Below are positions 1 through 8,769 of a stretch of 64,000 nt of DNA, piece after piece. Each line of letters opens with the position of its first letter. Positions within the stretch are counted from its first letter, which is position 1. The stretch comes from Oscillospiraceae bacterium (GTDB lineage: Bacteria; Bacillota; Clostridia; Oscillospirales; Oscillospiraceae), in NCBI GenBank assembly GCA_022800755.1, contig JAAWQX010000001.1, positions 146,834 through 210,833 on the forward strand. Reading direction: 5' to 3'. The notes below the pieces were generated by a model, which worked only from the letters and a program-made list of their open reading frames with translations, was not told the origin of the DNA and did no database searches. The position numbers and the translations under genes are program-made.

Positions 1-645
1 ATAATCCGCGCCGCACGCTGCCTTGATTCCCTCTACGATCTCCTTCGCGATCCGCAGCCGGTTTTCCAGGCTCCCGTCGTACTCGTCTGTGCGGTGGTTC
101 ATATAGCTCATGGCAAATTCATCCATCAGATAGCCCCAATGGATCGCGTGTACCTCCACGCCGTCATAGCCGCACTGTTTCATAAGCACTGCTGTTTTGA
201 CCATACCGTCGATCTTCTTTTTGATCTCTTCCTTCGTGATCTCACGGTTCGTCTCCGCCGGGTTCCAGAAGTTGGGCAAATCAGACGGCGCCACCGAACC
301 GGGAGCGTTCCGGCCTATACCGAACATCACCTGAGTGAAAATCTTTGCGCCGTAAATATGTACCCGCTCAATCAGCGGTGTCACGGAACGCCTGAAAATC
401 GGGAAGTTGATGTGCGGGTTGAGCATATTACCTACGCCGTCCACTTCCGTGTCCGCCACCACTGCGGTCTGCATCAGCAAGCCGAAGCCGCCCCGAGCAC
501 GCTCCACATAGTAGTCCACGCCCCGCTCCTTCATTTCACCCCGGGAGCCGACCTCCGCCATGGTGGCAGGGCCCATGACCAGCCGGTTTTTAATCGTCAG
601 ATTTCCGATTTTAAAGGGTGAGAGTACATGCTCGTAATTTGCCAT
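1..645 (-). CDS. OYE-family NADH:flavin oxidoreductase, 3' end outside window
   Basis: The first 215 residues of an FMN-dependent enoate reductase of the Old Yellow Enzyme family (BaiCD/2,4-dienoyl-CoA reductase type). These enzymes reduce activated C=C bonds with NAD(P)H in the cytoplasm. The N-terminus (LSPFKIGNLTIKNRLVMGP) is the family's first beta strand and FMN-binding start. His166 and His169 in VEVHAIHWGYL fit the substrate-binding HxxH/N pair, and the YGGSxENR-like motif appears as YDGSLENR. The start at 645 follows an AAAGGAG site with 7 bases between. The frame is open to the window edge, so any C-terminal Fe-S/FAD domain cannot be seen. It lies downstream of two permease genes on the same strand and probably shares their transcript. 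The 128-base gap to 774 holds a TATAAT-like box but no clear -35. Substrate unknown. Confidence 0.88.
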   Translation of the reverse strand, partial: MANYEHVLSPFKIGNLTIKNRLVMGPATMAEVGSRGEMKERGVDYYVERARGGFGLLMQTAVVADTEVDGVGNMLNPHINFPIFRRSVTPLIERVHIYGAKIFTQVMFGIGRNAPGSVAPSDLPNFWNPAETNREITKEEIKKKIDGMVKTAVLMKQCGYDGVEVHAIHWGYLMDEFAMSYMNHRTDEYDGSLENRLRIAKEIVEGIKAACGADY

Positions 646-773
646 TTTTTGTTCTCCTTTCTAACTCGCAGATATGTATCCGCATTCCTTAATTCCATTA
701 TACCGATTCCGTATTATGACCAGAAGATAACAAAACACTTCCCGTGTCCATACAATTTCCCGGTTTTGTATAC

Positions 774-2183
774 CTACAGCAGGCCCGTTACCCGCCAGAA
801 CGGATAGATCACAATCACGAAGAAAATGAGATACAAGACCGTTTTGAAGCTCTGCTGCTTGACGAACTCCCGAATGGGCCAATACCCCATGCCGTACAGC
901 AGCAGATAGCCGGAGATCTCGTGGGGCAAAAAGATCATATTCGCCGAGAAATACAGCAGCATCACCGCAGCGATGGGCTTCATCCCTACCGCCATGGCGA
1001 TCTGCGCAAACGCTCCGCCGAATCCGGACATCAGTGCGCTGGGGGTGAGTACAAAGTTTCCGACTATCGTGATCAGCAATAGCAAAATGCAGGTAAACAG
1101 TGCGCCTTGACCGCTTACCAGTAGCACCGTTATGTTCGTCAGCCAAGTATTAAAGCCTACAAAATTTCCTACCACGCCGATGGCCACACAGCTTGTGGCA
1201 AAAAACAGGCCGTTGTAATTCACATTTTTCAGCGCCGTTTCCGCTTTCTTTCCAACGCCCACGCCCGGCAGAAATGCCGCGTACGGGATCACCATAAACG
1301 CGTAAGAGGAATTCCACCTCGTGAAGGTGCTGGCAATCATATAGAACAAAATCAGCAAAAACAGCACCATGGACTTGATCTCGTCTACGCTGAGTTTTCC
1401 CATCTCATGGTAACGGTCGCTGAAATACTCCTTTGCCATGCAGCCGGATACGGCTTTCACATTGTGTTTCTGATTGTACCGTTTGTTTTCCCTCAGCAGC
1501 AGCCAGATGGCAAGCAACGAAACCGCCAGAATCAAACCGTTGTAAATGAAGCAGGTAAAAAATGTTGCGTGGAATCCGGGAATCACCGACTGAACATGGT
1601 TGTCGATCATCACGATACTGGACGGGATATACATAAATACGCCACTGTCCACCGTGCCCGCCATACCTGCAAAGCATACGATCGCCGATTCCCTGCCGGG
1701 TTTCAGCCGCAGTGCCTTGATGATTCCCATGATCACCGGCAGCGCAATCACCCAGGCGGAGCCGAAGGTAATCAGGTTGATGAAGGCCGCCACGAGGTAC
1801 ACACTGAATACTGCGCCGGAAAACGAGCCGCCCATGAGCATAATCATGCGGTAGGCAAGCCGTTTCAAGAGTCCCGTCTCGTCCATCACATTGCCTAAAA
1901 CAAACGCGCCCAGCACCATCCAAATAAATACGCCCGCGTAGGAACCGAAGGCTGTAGCCATCGGTGCCACACCGCTTACCGTATAAAATGTGGGCAAAAT
2001 GATGCTCACAAGCATCGGGGACACCAGCTCAAACGCAATCAGGAACACACAGAACACCGTTCCGGAAAGATATATCCTGATTTGCTCTGTAAATAACTCG
2101 TCGGTGGGGATTAGCAAGACCAGTACAGTGAGCAGGACGGTGATAATCCACCGTACGCTCATCTTGTTTTTTTTGCTCTCCAT
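774..2183 (-). CDS. SLC13/DASS-family anion permease
   Basis: A 469-residue polytopic membrane protein of the divalent anion:sodium symporter (SLC13/DASS) superfamily, whose members import di- and tricarboxylates, sulfate or related organic anions. Long hydrophobic stretches suggest about 11-12 membrane segments. Two repeats are visible, with conserved GSAWVIALPVIMGI in the first half and FVLTPSALMSGFGGAF plus LPHEISGYLLLYGMGYW in the second. It is clearly paralogous to the upstream gene at 2276-3700, sharing for example APMATxF, WMVLGAxxLG and MGGxFSGAVF. It lies 92 bases downstream of that gene on the same strand. The start has a GGAGA-like site. Pairing with an OYE reductase suggests uptake of an unsaturated organic acid, which is inference. 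Exact substrate unknown. Confidence 0.82.
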   Translation of the reverse strand: MESKKNKMSVRWIITVLLTVLVLLIPTDELFTEQIRIYLSGTVFCVFLIAFELVSPMLVSIILPTFYTVSGVAPMATAFGSYAGVFIWMVLGAFVLGNVMDETGLLKRLAYRMIMLMGGSFSGAVFSVYLVAAFINLITFGSAWVIALPVIMGIIKALRLKPGRESAIVCFAGMAGTVDSGVFMYIPSSIVMIDNHVQSVIPGFHATFFTCFIYNGLILAVSLLAIWLLLRENKRYNQKHNVKAVSGCMAKEYFSDRYHEMGKLSVDEIKSMVLFLLILFYMIASTFTRWNSSYAFMVIPYAAFLPGVGVGKKAETALKNVNYNGLFFATSCVAIGVVGNFVGFNTWLTNITVLLVSGQGALFTCILLLLITIVGNFVLTPSALMSGFGGAFAQIAMAVGMKPIAAVMLLYFSANMIFLPHEISGYLLLYGMGYWPIREFVKQQSFKTVLYLIFFVIVIYPFWRVTGLL

Positions 2184-2237
2184 AATCTCTCCTATCTATT
2201 TTTATATCAGGATATTAACTTATCGTTTTGAAAAAAA

Positions 2238-2268
2238 CAGGACCTGGCCTCCGCCAAGGCCTGTTTCA
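2238..2268 (-). terminator. Hairpin between the two SLC13 genes
   Basis: Imperfect inverted repeat AACAGG..GGCCT / AGGCC-TGTTT, just downstream of the 2276-3700 gene on the minus strand and followed by a T-rich run. It may act as a partial terminator that lowers expression of the second permease and the reductase. Confidence 0.45.
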
Positions 2269-2275
2269 TTCGCAA

Positions 2276-3700
2276 TCAGACCAATCCCATAATTTTCCAC
2301 AAGGGGAACATGATGCAGATAAAGCCCACCAGATACACAACAGACTTGATCGCCTGTCCCTTTACAAAATCCTTCATCGGCCAATAGCCCATGCCGAACA
2401 GGATCAGGTAACCTGTGATTTCGTGAGGCAGGAAAATCGCGTTGCCCGCATAGTTAAGCAGGAACAGTGACGCAACCGGTGCCATACCCATCAAGTCGGC
2501 AATGCTGACGAACGGACTGCCGAAGCTGGCCAGCAGCGCACCGGGCGTCAGGGCAAAATTGCCGATCATGATGATGGCAAACATCACCAGGCACGCAAAC
2601 AGGAGCCCCTTCCCCGACAGCATCGGCGTCACCAGGCCCACAAACCAGGTATTGAAGCCTACCAGGTTACCCACATTGCCGATCGCCAGGCAGGAAACCG
2701 CAAAGAAAATCCCGTCAAAATTCAGGTTCCGCAAGCTCTCTTTCGCAACCTTGTTGAATCCGATCACAGGCAGGAAGGACAGGTACGGTACGATCATGAA
2801 CAGGTATGTTGAGTTCAGCCCCGTCCAGGTGGATGCGATACAACCAGCCAGAATGATTACAAACAGTACAAGCGCCTTGATCTCATCCGTGGACATCTTA
2901 CCCATTTGGTCGAGCAGAGTCTGGAAATGCTCCTTCGTGCCGCCGGCAACCACTGTCTGGGAACCGTTTTTCTTCCCATCCCGCTTATACAGCCACAGCA
3001 GGACAACAATGCACAGGACACACGCAACATAAGTAAACCAGTTATACGCGATCGGCGTAAAGAATTGCACACCGCCGTACTCTGGTTCCACCAGTTGTAC
3101 AAAGGAATCGTACATTACTTTGTTTTGCGGGATAAACCACGCCACGCCGCTGTCAATCGCGCCGGCACAGCCCGCGAAGCAAATCAGTGCAGACTCTTTT
3201 CCTGGTTTCAGATCCATGGCTTTAATCAAGCCCAGCACTACCGGTAGCGCTACCACCCAGCCAGCGCCAAACGTGACCCAGTTGATTACCAGAGTCGCTA
3301 CAAACGCGCCGAACACTGCGCCGGAAAACGCCCCTCCCATTACGATAATCAGACGATAGCAGATGCGGTTCAAAACACCTGTATCCTCCATAATCTTACC
3401 CAGGAACAGCGCACCCAACACCATCCATAAATTGGCAGCAGCATACGCCGCAAAGGATGTGGCCATCGGTGCCAGATTCGTCACCGTATACAGCGTCGGC
3501 AGCATAATCGCGATGAACATCTTCGGCAAAACATCGAGAATAATCAGCAAAACCGTGCCGATGGTGATTGCAAGATACATCCGAATCTCCGGTGTAAACG
3601 TCTCAGACACCGGAAACAACATGATTACCAGGCCCACCAGTATGCTGACTACCCAGCTAATCACTTGCTTTTTGACTGTAATCTCTCTTGTCATATTCAA
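2276..3700 (-). CDS. SLC13/DASS-family anion permease
   Basis: A 474-residue membrane protein of the same superfamily as its neighbour at 774-2183, and the first gene of this minus-strand group. About 11-12 hydrophobic segments. Diagnostic stretches are FGAGWVVALPVVLGLIKAM in the first repeat, and GNFALTPGALLASFGSPF with LPHEITGYLILFGMGYW in the second. The two copies align along their whole length, which points to a tandem duplication or to paired carriers with different substrates. The start is preceded by AGAAAGGATTTTGAAT. The upstream 740 bases are AT-rich and should hold the promoter. Role inferred as import of an organic anion for the downstream reductase. Confidence 0.82.
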   Translation of the reverse strand: MNMTREITVKKQVISWVVSILVGLVIMLFPVSETFTPEIRMYLAITIGTVLLIILDVLPKMFIAIMLPTLYTVTNLAPMATSFAAYAAANLWMVLGALFLGKIMEDTGVLNRICYRLIIVMGGAFSGAVFGAFVATLVINWVTFGAGWVVALPVVLGLIKAMDLKPGKESALICFAGCAGAIDSGVAWFIPQNKVMYDSFVQLVEPEYGGVQFFTPIAYNWFTYVACVLCIVVLLWLYKRDGKKNGSQTVVAGGTKEHFQTLLDQMGKMSTDEIKALVLFVIILAGCIASTWTGLNSTYLFMIVPYLSFLPVIGFNKVAKESLRNLNFDGIFFAVSCLAIGNVGNLVGFNTWFVGLVTPMLSGKGLLFACLVMFAIIMIGNFALTPGALLASFGSPFVSIADLMGMAPVASLFLLNYAGNAIFLPHEITGYLILFGMGYWPMKDFVKGQAIKSVVYLVGFICIMFPLWKIMGLV

Positions 3701-4445
3701 AATCCTTTCTCAATTTTCTTCCAATACTTTTCGAACACATGGTGAAGTATTTGACAATTTTATTATCTGACAAATCTCGTAACCACACAAGTTAACAAAA
3801 TGCTTTGCTTGTGTTTACACTTTTGTGATTTTGTCAACATTTATACAAAACCATAAAGGATAAGGCGTATCAACCGAAGAATTTGGTTCCCGTATCTTTG
3901 TAATACCAAAGCCGTAGATGGGGCATCGCCATCGTGAAAGACAATAAGCACTACATAGTGAATATGTTCCAATATGCTATATCGAGAGCGTACAAAGATT
4001 ATTTGCTGTAGAAATAAAAATCGCCGTACAAAGACAAAAGCGCTTTGCACGGCGGTTTTTGGTGCAGCCCGGAAGACAGAGTTTAGGAAGTATTGTTGGA
4101 GAGAGTATTGTTCAGCTTACGGGTTAAGGAAGTATCAGAAGGTTTTTCGCGAGTTCTATGTCCCAGACTGTCATCTGTACCAAGCATACTCCTGTTTCGA
4201 CATCTCTTCAATGTACAGTTCAGCTTATGCGTGTAGACAAATTCGGAAATTTATATGCTTAATCTCTTTAAGCACAACAAATCATAGAAACTTTCCGCCA
4301 TCCAGTATCGATTCAATCTGTTATCCTATAACCCAATCATAGAATACTTGGTGCAAACTTTCCACCTATCCAAGACGCGAACTACATGCTATTCTGAATT
4401 TGCGGATAAGATATGAAAGCAAGTCTTCAGCAAAGGAGGGATTTC
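3701..4445. other. AT-rich intergenic region without a recognisable gene
   Basis: About 745 bases between the divergent permease operon and the excisionase gene. No convincing ORF: the possible minus-strand frame at 3841-4050 has no good start site and no recognisable product. Several TTGTCA/TGACAA and CACAA/TTGTG motifs at 3750-3840 could form regulator sites or the permease promoter. Part of 4127-4171 resembles 6422-6459. The stretch is probably decayed element DNA. Confidence 0.5.
4127..4171. repeat. Degenerate repeat, copy A
   Basis: AGGAAGTAT, then AAGG, GAGTT and TCCCAGACTGT occur in the same order as in 6422-6459 (AGGAAGTAT, AAGG, GAGTT, TCCCAAACTGT). The two copies lie in different elements. 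Origin unknown; possibly remnants of a shared terminal sequence. Confidence 0.4.
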
Positions 4446-4631
4446 ATGGCATACCAAAACTACGATGACCTTCCGCTGTGCCTGTCTGTCAAGCAGGTCG
4501 CGGAGGTCCTCGGCATCGGCAGGAACACCGCATACGATTTGGTTCGTTCCGGGCAAATACAAAGCGTCCGCACCGGCCGTCAGATCCGCATTTCCAAAGA
4601 TGCCATGATTTCGTTTTTCAAGCAGCATTGA
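4446..4631 (+). CDS. Excisionase-type helix-turn-helix protein
   Basis: A 61-residue protein that is almost entirely a MerR/excisionase-type winged helix (residues about 12-50). It has the typical LSVKQVAEVLGIGRNTAYDLV recognition region followed by RTGRQIRISKDAMISFF. Proteins like this direct the adjacent tyrosine integrase toward excision or regulate its gene. The ATG at 4446 is chosen over an upstream in-frame start at 4413 because AAAGGAGGG precedes it at the right distance and the domain begins there. It lies 66 bases upstream of the integrase on the same strand. Confidence 0.85.
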   Translation: MAYQNYDDLPLCLSVKQVAEVLGIGRNTAYDLVRSGQIQSVRTGRQIRISKDAMISFFKQH

Positions 4632-4697
4632 CCAATCTATCCCATCAGGCGTATAATAGAGATAGAAGATACGCTCTGTGCGGCGAAAGGAGCGTAA

Positions 4698-5906
4698 ATG
4701 TCACGCACAGAAACGAAAACAAGCCGAAGCGCAAACGGCTCCGGCTCGATCCGAAAAATCACGACAATCGGAAAAAACGGCAAAGAATATACCTATTGGC
4801 AAGGCCGCTGTACCGTGGGCTATGACCCCGGCATCGGCAGGCAGAAGCAACGGTCCATCACAGGCAAGACGCAAAAAGAAGTCGCCCAAAAACTGCGGCA
4901 ACTTACTGCGGAACTGGACGCTGGTACATATCAGGAAGCAACCAAAATAACGCTTAGTCAGTGGTTGGAAACATGGCAGAAAGAATATCTGTTTGATGTA
5001 AAGCCCTCCACAGCTTATTTGTACAAGCAGGAAATCGCACTGCACATCGTCCCCAGAATCGGCGCAGTAAAGCTAAAAGATTTGGACACAGCTACCATTC
5101 AAGCTATGTATAATGACCTTTATCGGCCTAAAGATGATACACGTCCATTGTCTGCAAAAAGCATCAAGAACACCCACGGGGTGCTACACAAGGCATTGCA
5201 GCAAGCGGTATCGTGTAATCTGATTCGCACAAATCCGTCAGATGGTTGTATGCTGCCTCGCGTGGAGAAAACGGAAGTCAAACCGCTGGATGATGAGCAG
5301 ATTTCCTTATTCTTAAAGGCGGTTCAAGGAAATCCTTATGAGCATCTGTTTAAGATCACCCTATTCACAGGCTTACGGCAAGGGGAAATTCTGGGTTTGA
5401 CTTGGGACTGCATTGACTTTTCCAGTGGTACCTTAACGGTCAAGCAGCAGCTTCGTAAGGAACGGCAAAAGGGTGGTTCGTACTATTTTTCGTCCCCGAA
5501 AAATGGACGTACCCGTGTAGTGACTTTGGCTCCATCAGTTGTGGATTTGTTCTTGCAGCAGCAGTCTGCGGAACAGGAAAAAGAACTTAAAGCCGGAAGT
5601 CTTTGGGAAAACAGAAATCTTGTTTTCTCCAATGAGGTCGGTGGCTTTCTATCCTACCGGGTCGTATACAAGGCATTCAAAAAGGTTGTAGCATCCATTG
5701 GCCGTCCGGATGCCCGGTTCCATGACTTACGCCATTCTTACGCAGTTGCGGCCATCCGTGCTGGGGATGACATCAAAACCGTGCAAAGTAATTTAGGTCA
5801 TGCCACCGCAAGTTTTACATTGGATACCTATAGCCATGTTACCGATCAGATGAAACGGGCCAGCGCAAGCCGTATAGAGCAGTTTATTCAGTCCGTTTCC
5901 CAATAA
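4698..5906 (+). CDS. Tyrosine integrase (Tn916-Int type) of the left element
   Basis: A 402-residue site-specific recombinase. An N-terminal arm-binding domain (about 1-60, SGSIRK...YTYWQGRCTVGYDP) is followed by a SAM-like core-binding domain (about 80-180) and the catalytic domain (about 195-402). The catalytic set is complete: Arg227 (TGLRQGE), His342 and Arg345 (HDLRH), His368 (LGHA) and the nucleophile Tyr378 (DTYSH). The start has a GAAAGGAG site. The stop is 71 bases from a displaced tRNA-fMet 3' half at 5978, the usual position for an integrase that uses that tRNA. Similar in layout to, but distinct from, the integrase at 15897, so the two elements are related but not identical. Confidence 0.95.
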   Translation: MSRTETKTSRSANGSGSIRKITTIGKNGKEYTYWQGRCTVGYDPGIGRQKQRSITGKTQKEVAQKLRQLTAELDAGTYQEATKITLSQWLETWQKEYLFDVKPSTAYLYKQEIALHIVPRIGAVKLKDLDTATIQAMYNDLYRPKDDTRPLSAKSIKNTHGVLHKALQQAVSCNLIRTNPSDGCMLPRVEKTEVKPLDDEQISLFLKAVQGNPYEHLFKITLFTGLRQGEILGLTWDCIDFSSGTLTVKQQLRKERQKGGSYYFSSPKNGRTRVVTLAPSVVDLFLQQQSAEQEKELKAGSLWENRNLVFSNEVGGFLSYRVVYKAFKKVVASIGRPDARFHDLRHSYAVAAIRAGDDIKTVQSNLGHATASFTLDTYSHVTDQMKRASASRIEQFIQSVSQ

Positions 5907-5945
5907 GGCTAAATAAAGGCAAAAACGATGCGTCAACATAGAAAA

Positions 5946-5975
5946 ATCCCTTGAAACGCAAGCATTTCAAGGGAT
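5946..5975 (+). terminator. Integrase terminator
   Basis: Near-perfect stem ATCCCTTGAAA / TTTCAAGGGAT with an 8-base loop, 40 bases after the integrase stop. Symmetric, so it may also act on the other strand. Confidence 0.6.
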
Positions 5976-5977
5976 GG

Positions 5978-6025
5978 TATTGGTTGCGGGGACAGGATTT
6001 GAACCTGCGACCTCCGGGTTATGAG
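5978..6025 (-). repeat. att repeat: displaced 3' half of tRNA-fMet
   Basis: 48 bases identical to 17155-17202. On the minus strand it contains the CAT anticodon, T arm, acceptor 3' side and CCA end of tRNA-fMet. The 5' half is missing and the sequence diverges immediately after ATGAG. This is the duplicated attachment core left between two elements integrated at the same tRNA gene. It cannot encode a functional tRNA. Confidence 0.92.
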
Positions 6026-6140
6026 TTGCCATCAGACATTCCAGCCCTTGATTTTCAGCGCTTTCCGGTCGTTTTTACTAAGAAAAATCGCCGGAACCCG
6101 AAGGTCTGATGCTCTTGTCTCCGTCCGCTGATTTCCTGTT

Positions 6141-6160
6141 ATGGGTCAAAACATGGGTCA
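6141..6160 (+). repeat. Paired integrase arm-site candidates, left end
   Basis: Two direct ATGGGTCA motifs spaced 12 bases apart (6141 and 6153). The same pair with the same spacing and orientation occurs at the other end of the element (17069 and 17081). This is what arm-type sites bound by the N-terminal domain of a Tn916-type integrase should look like. Confidence 0.65.
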
Positions 6161-6421
6161 ACGAAAAAATGTTGAATATATCCTCAAAAAATATCGCAAC
6201 TCACGAAAAGGATCTGAAAATAAAACGAGCTAAACTTCAGAAATTGTAATGAGAAACAAAAAGTGACCGCAAATATCTTGACAAATATGTATATGCATTA
6301 GAAAATTTAAAATTATTAACATGAATCAAAGAGGGCCAATGCAGAAGCAATGGTCCTCTTTGATTTAGCTTACAAAACAGCTTGGGAGTATTTAAAGTAA
6401 GGTATTGTATTGGAGAGTTTG

Positions 6422-6459
6422 AGGAAGTATTGAAAGGAGAGTTTTTTCTCCCAAACTGT
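6422..6459. repeat. Degenerate repeat, copy B
   Basis: Shares ordered blocks AGGAAGTAT, AAGG, GAGTT and TCCCA-ACTGT with 4127-4171. Lies just downstream of the permease gene at 6480 on its strand. Confidence 0.4.
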
Positions 6460-6479
6460 TGAGAATTAAAATACCGAAA

Positions 6480-7949
6480 TCAACCAAAGAATGAGAAAAT
6501 CACAGGGCCAACGGGAACACCGACCAAGGCGATGACTAATGCAAGAATCCCTTCAAGAATGATGCCGTACTTATATACGTTCTTGGGAGATATCCATTCG
6601 GAATTGCCGTGCAGCATCGCGCCGGCCATGGAGCTGGAGGGCATGATGAGACCCTGAAGCAGAACCGGGCAGAACAGCGCGATCATGACTGCCGGACTGT
6701 AGGTGATGTTCTGGAGCAGCGTAATACCGATGGGAACCATGATCGTGATACATACGATGTTGTTGATGACATTCGTCAAAATCAGGCCGATAATCAGCAG
6801 GATCGCCATGCTCACCAGCGGAGAATTGATGGAGGTGATGGGCATGAGCATATTCGACAGGAACGCCGGAATGCCGGTAGTTGGATCTGTGAGCTTACCA
6901 GATACCAGCAAAGCCGTGGCCACCAGCATCACCATGCCGTAGGGGATCCCCACCTTCAGGCACTCGGCAAAATCAAACATCTTTCCGTTTTCTCCGTTGT
7001 CCGTCAAGGACAGGCAAACCAGGATCACGGCGAACGCGCCGGAGAATCCGGTGTTGGTCAGAATTTTGGTCAGCGCAAGGTCTGCCGGCAGGAAGTTCGG
7101 CAAAATCTGCACCAGGCAGAACAAGAGGGTGTAAACAGAGATGATCTTGTGCTTTTTCGTAACGACCAAATCCTCGCTGGCGACCAGATCATCGGGGATC
7201 TCGTAGCTGACTTTGATCCGCAGCAGATATTTGCTGGCAAAATACATGGCGGCAAGGCAGATCACACTCAGTAAAAGGTTCAACAGTACATAGGGGATAA
7301 ATCCGATGACCAATTCCGGGTCTGTCGCTCTCAATACGCCAAAGCAAATTTGCGTAAACGCGTTGTACGGCAAAACGGTGCCACCCAGATAGGCCGCTAC
7401 GAGAATGCCGATGATGACAACCGCGGTGTAGGGCGTTTTCTTTTCCATGTTCGCCCGTCTGACCACTTCGTAGAACATTTCCCAGCACAAAATGATGATC
7501 GCGGTGGTAGCCGTGGTGACTGCGGAGCTCACAAAGGTCGCGATCCAAAACGCCAGGGCAAGGGCCCACGGCCCTTTACGGGCAAATTTACGGGAGAGGA
7601 TGTACTTTGCGATCAATGTGATCAGGCCGCTCTTCTCAACCGCATAGCAAAAGGCCAGGGCCAGAAATACCATGTGCAGCGTGGCATTGCCGAATGCCGC
7701 GGTGAAGATGCCGCCGACGGTGTTTTCGCCAATAAAGCCTGTCAAAAACAACGCCAGAACGCTGGGCCAGAATACCTCGCCCACAGTCCATGCGTAGATG
7801 CATCCGAAGAAAATCCCCAGCACCGCCATGCCGTCTTTGGTGATCGAACCAATGGGGGGCAGGAAACGGAACAAAAACATCAATGCTAATACAATGATGG
7901 TATGAATCAGCTTTTTACGGTCCATAGTCGGTTTTGTCGTTGCGCTCAT
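6480..7949 (-). CDS. SLC13/DASS-family permease, last gene of the catabolic operon
   Basis: A 489-residue membrane protein with about 11-12 hydrophobic segments and SLC13/ArsB-like repeats. The first half has FVSSAVTTATTAIIIL, resembling the SNT-type substrate loops of DASS carriers. The second half has LTNVINNIVCITIMVPI and IMPSSSMAGAMLHGN. It is divergent from the two permeases of the left element, so it was probably acquired separately. It is the promoter-distal gene of a five-gene minus-strand set, 27 bases after the SDR at 7977. Expected to import the organic anion processed by the operon; the substrate is not determined. The start at 7949 follows AAAAAGGAGATAGAGAG. Confidence 0.82.
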   Translation of the reverse strand: MSATTKPTMDRKKLIHTIIVLALMFLFRFLPPIGSITKDGMAVLGIFFGCIYAWTVGEVFWPSVLALFLTGFIGENTVGGIFTAAFGNATLHMVFLALAFCYAVEKSGLITLIAKYILSRKFARKGPWALALAFWIATFVSSAVTTATTAIIILCWEMFYEVVRRANMEKKTPYTAVVIIGILVAAYLGGTVLPYNAFTQICFGVLRATDPELVIGFIPYVLLNLLLSVICLAAMYFASKYLLRIKVSYEIPDDLVASEDLVVTKKHKIISVYTLLFCLVQILPNFLPADLALTKILTNTGFSGAFAVILVCLSLTDNGENGKMFDFAECLKVGIPYGMVMLVATALLVSGKLTDPTTGIPAFLSNMLMPITSINSPLVSMAILLIIGLILTNVINNIVCITIMVPIGITLLQNITYSPAVMIALFCPVLLQGLIMPSSSMAGAMLHGNSEWISPKNVYKYGIILEGILALVIALVGVPVGPVIFSFFG

Positions 7950-7976
7950 AGTACTCTCTATCTCCTTTTTGTAGAT

Positions 7977-8735
7977 TTATATGCATGTCCAGCCGCCGTC
8001 GCAAGGAATGATGGCACCTGTTACATACGATGATTCTTCCGCGGCCAAATAGCACACTGTCGAATCCAGTTCACCCTCATTTCCTGGACGTCTCATGGGC
8101 GTGTGGGCATTAATCCACGGCCCCATTGCTTCCATTCGCTCGGGCGCGTTGGATTCAGATTCAAAAAAGCCGGGGAGAATACAGTTGACGGTAATGCCCG
8201 TCAGCGCCCATTCAGCCGCTGCCGCCCGGGTGAAATTGATCACGCCGCCCTTGCAGGCGTGATAAGCCGCAACGTGGATTTCCTGCAGCCCGCCAACACC
8301 CATGACAGACGAAATGTTGATGATCCTGCCGTAGTGGTTTTTCAGCATCTCGCGGCCGAATTCCCGGGTACACATCATCACGCCGGTGAGGTCTACCGCT
8401 ACAACCGTCTCCCATCCTTCCGTGGGGTAGTCCTCAAGTGGACTGGGGAAACCTCTGCCTGCGTTGTTTACAAGAATGTCGATCTTTCCATAGGTTGCCA
8501 TGGTTTCTGCCACAGCAGCTTTGATTTCATCTTCTTTGGTCACATCGCAGCGAATCGGAAGCACACGAACTCCCGTTTTTTCCACGATTTCTTTGGCTAC
8601 GTCGTCCAACTTTTCTTTTCTCCGGGCAAGGAGCACCAGATCCGCGCCCTGCCGTGCCAACGCCAGTGCAAACTGCCGCCCAAGTCCCGCGGATGCCCCT
8701 GTTACCACGGCAACCCGGTTGTTTAGCTCAAACAT
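7977..8735 (-). CDS. Short-chain dehydrogenase/reductase (SDR)
   Basis: A 252-residue classical SDR, an NAD(P)-dependent oxidoreductase acting on an alcohol or ketone. Rossmann motif TGASAGLG near residue 14, NNAG near 90, and the catalytic set Ser (NISS), Tyr and Lys (YHACK) are all present. The C-terminal CDGG is typical. The start at 8735 (MFELNN) is chosen over the longer frame from 8783 because AAGGAAGGTGA lies just before it and the upstream 16 residues are not SDR-like. It follows the second SDR by 34 bases and precedes the permease. Specificity unknown. Confidence 0.9.
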   Translation of the reverse strand: MFELNNRVAVVTGASAGLGRQFALALARQGADLVLLARRKEKLDDVAKEIVEKTGVRVLPIRCDVTKEDEIKAAVAETMATYGKIDILVNNAGRGFPSPLEDYPTEGWETVVAVDLTGVMMCTREFGREMLKNHYGRIINISSVMGVGGLQEIHVAAYHACKGGVINFTRAAAAEWALTGITVNCILPGFFESESNAPERMEAMGPWINAHTPMRRPGNEGELDSTVCYLAAEESSYVTGAIIPCDGGWTCI

Positions 8736-8769
8736 TTGACTGTCACCTTCCTTTTTGATTCGCTGAAGA

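Larger units (their letters stand above)
1..6025. mobile_element. Left integrative element at tRNA-fMet (partial)
   Basis: Region to the left of the displaced tRNA-fMet 3' half at 5978-6025. It ends with an excisionase-like gene and a tyrosine integrase pointing at that repeat, the usual end of an integrated element. Visible cargo is an OYE reductase and two SLC13 permeases. The other end, expected as a further copy of the tRNA 3' sequence, is not in the window, so the true left boundary is unknown and it is uncertain whether the cargo really belongs to the element. No conjugation genes are visible here. Confidence 0.6.
6026..6479. other. Left end of the right element, non-coding
   Basis: 454 bases holding the integrase arm sites (6141-6160), an AT-rich stretch (6165-6330), an AGAGGGCCAAT..GGTCCTCTTTGAT hairpin near 6330-6365 that may terminate transcription from the left, and repeat copy B (6422-6459). 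No gene is recognised. Confidence 0.5.

Noticed and set aside
3841..4050. Minus-strand 69-codon frame
   Set aside because: No ribosome site, no recognisable domain, and AT-rich composition typical of chance frames here.
5978..6025. Second tRNA-Met gene
   Set aside because: Only the 3' half is present; the sequence diverges immediately after the anticodon, so no cloverleaf can form.
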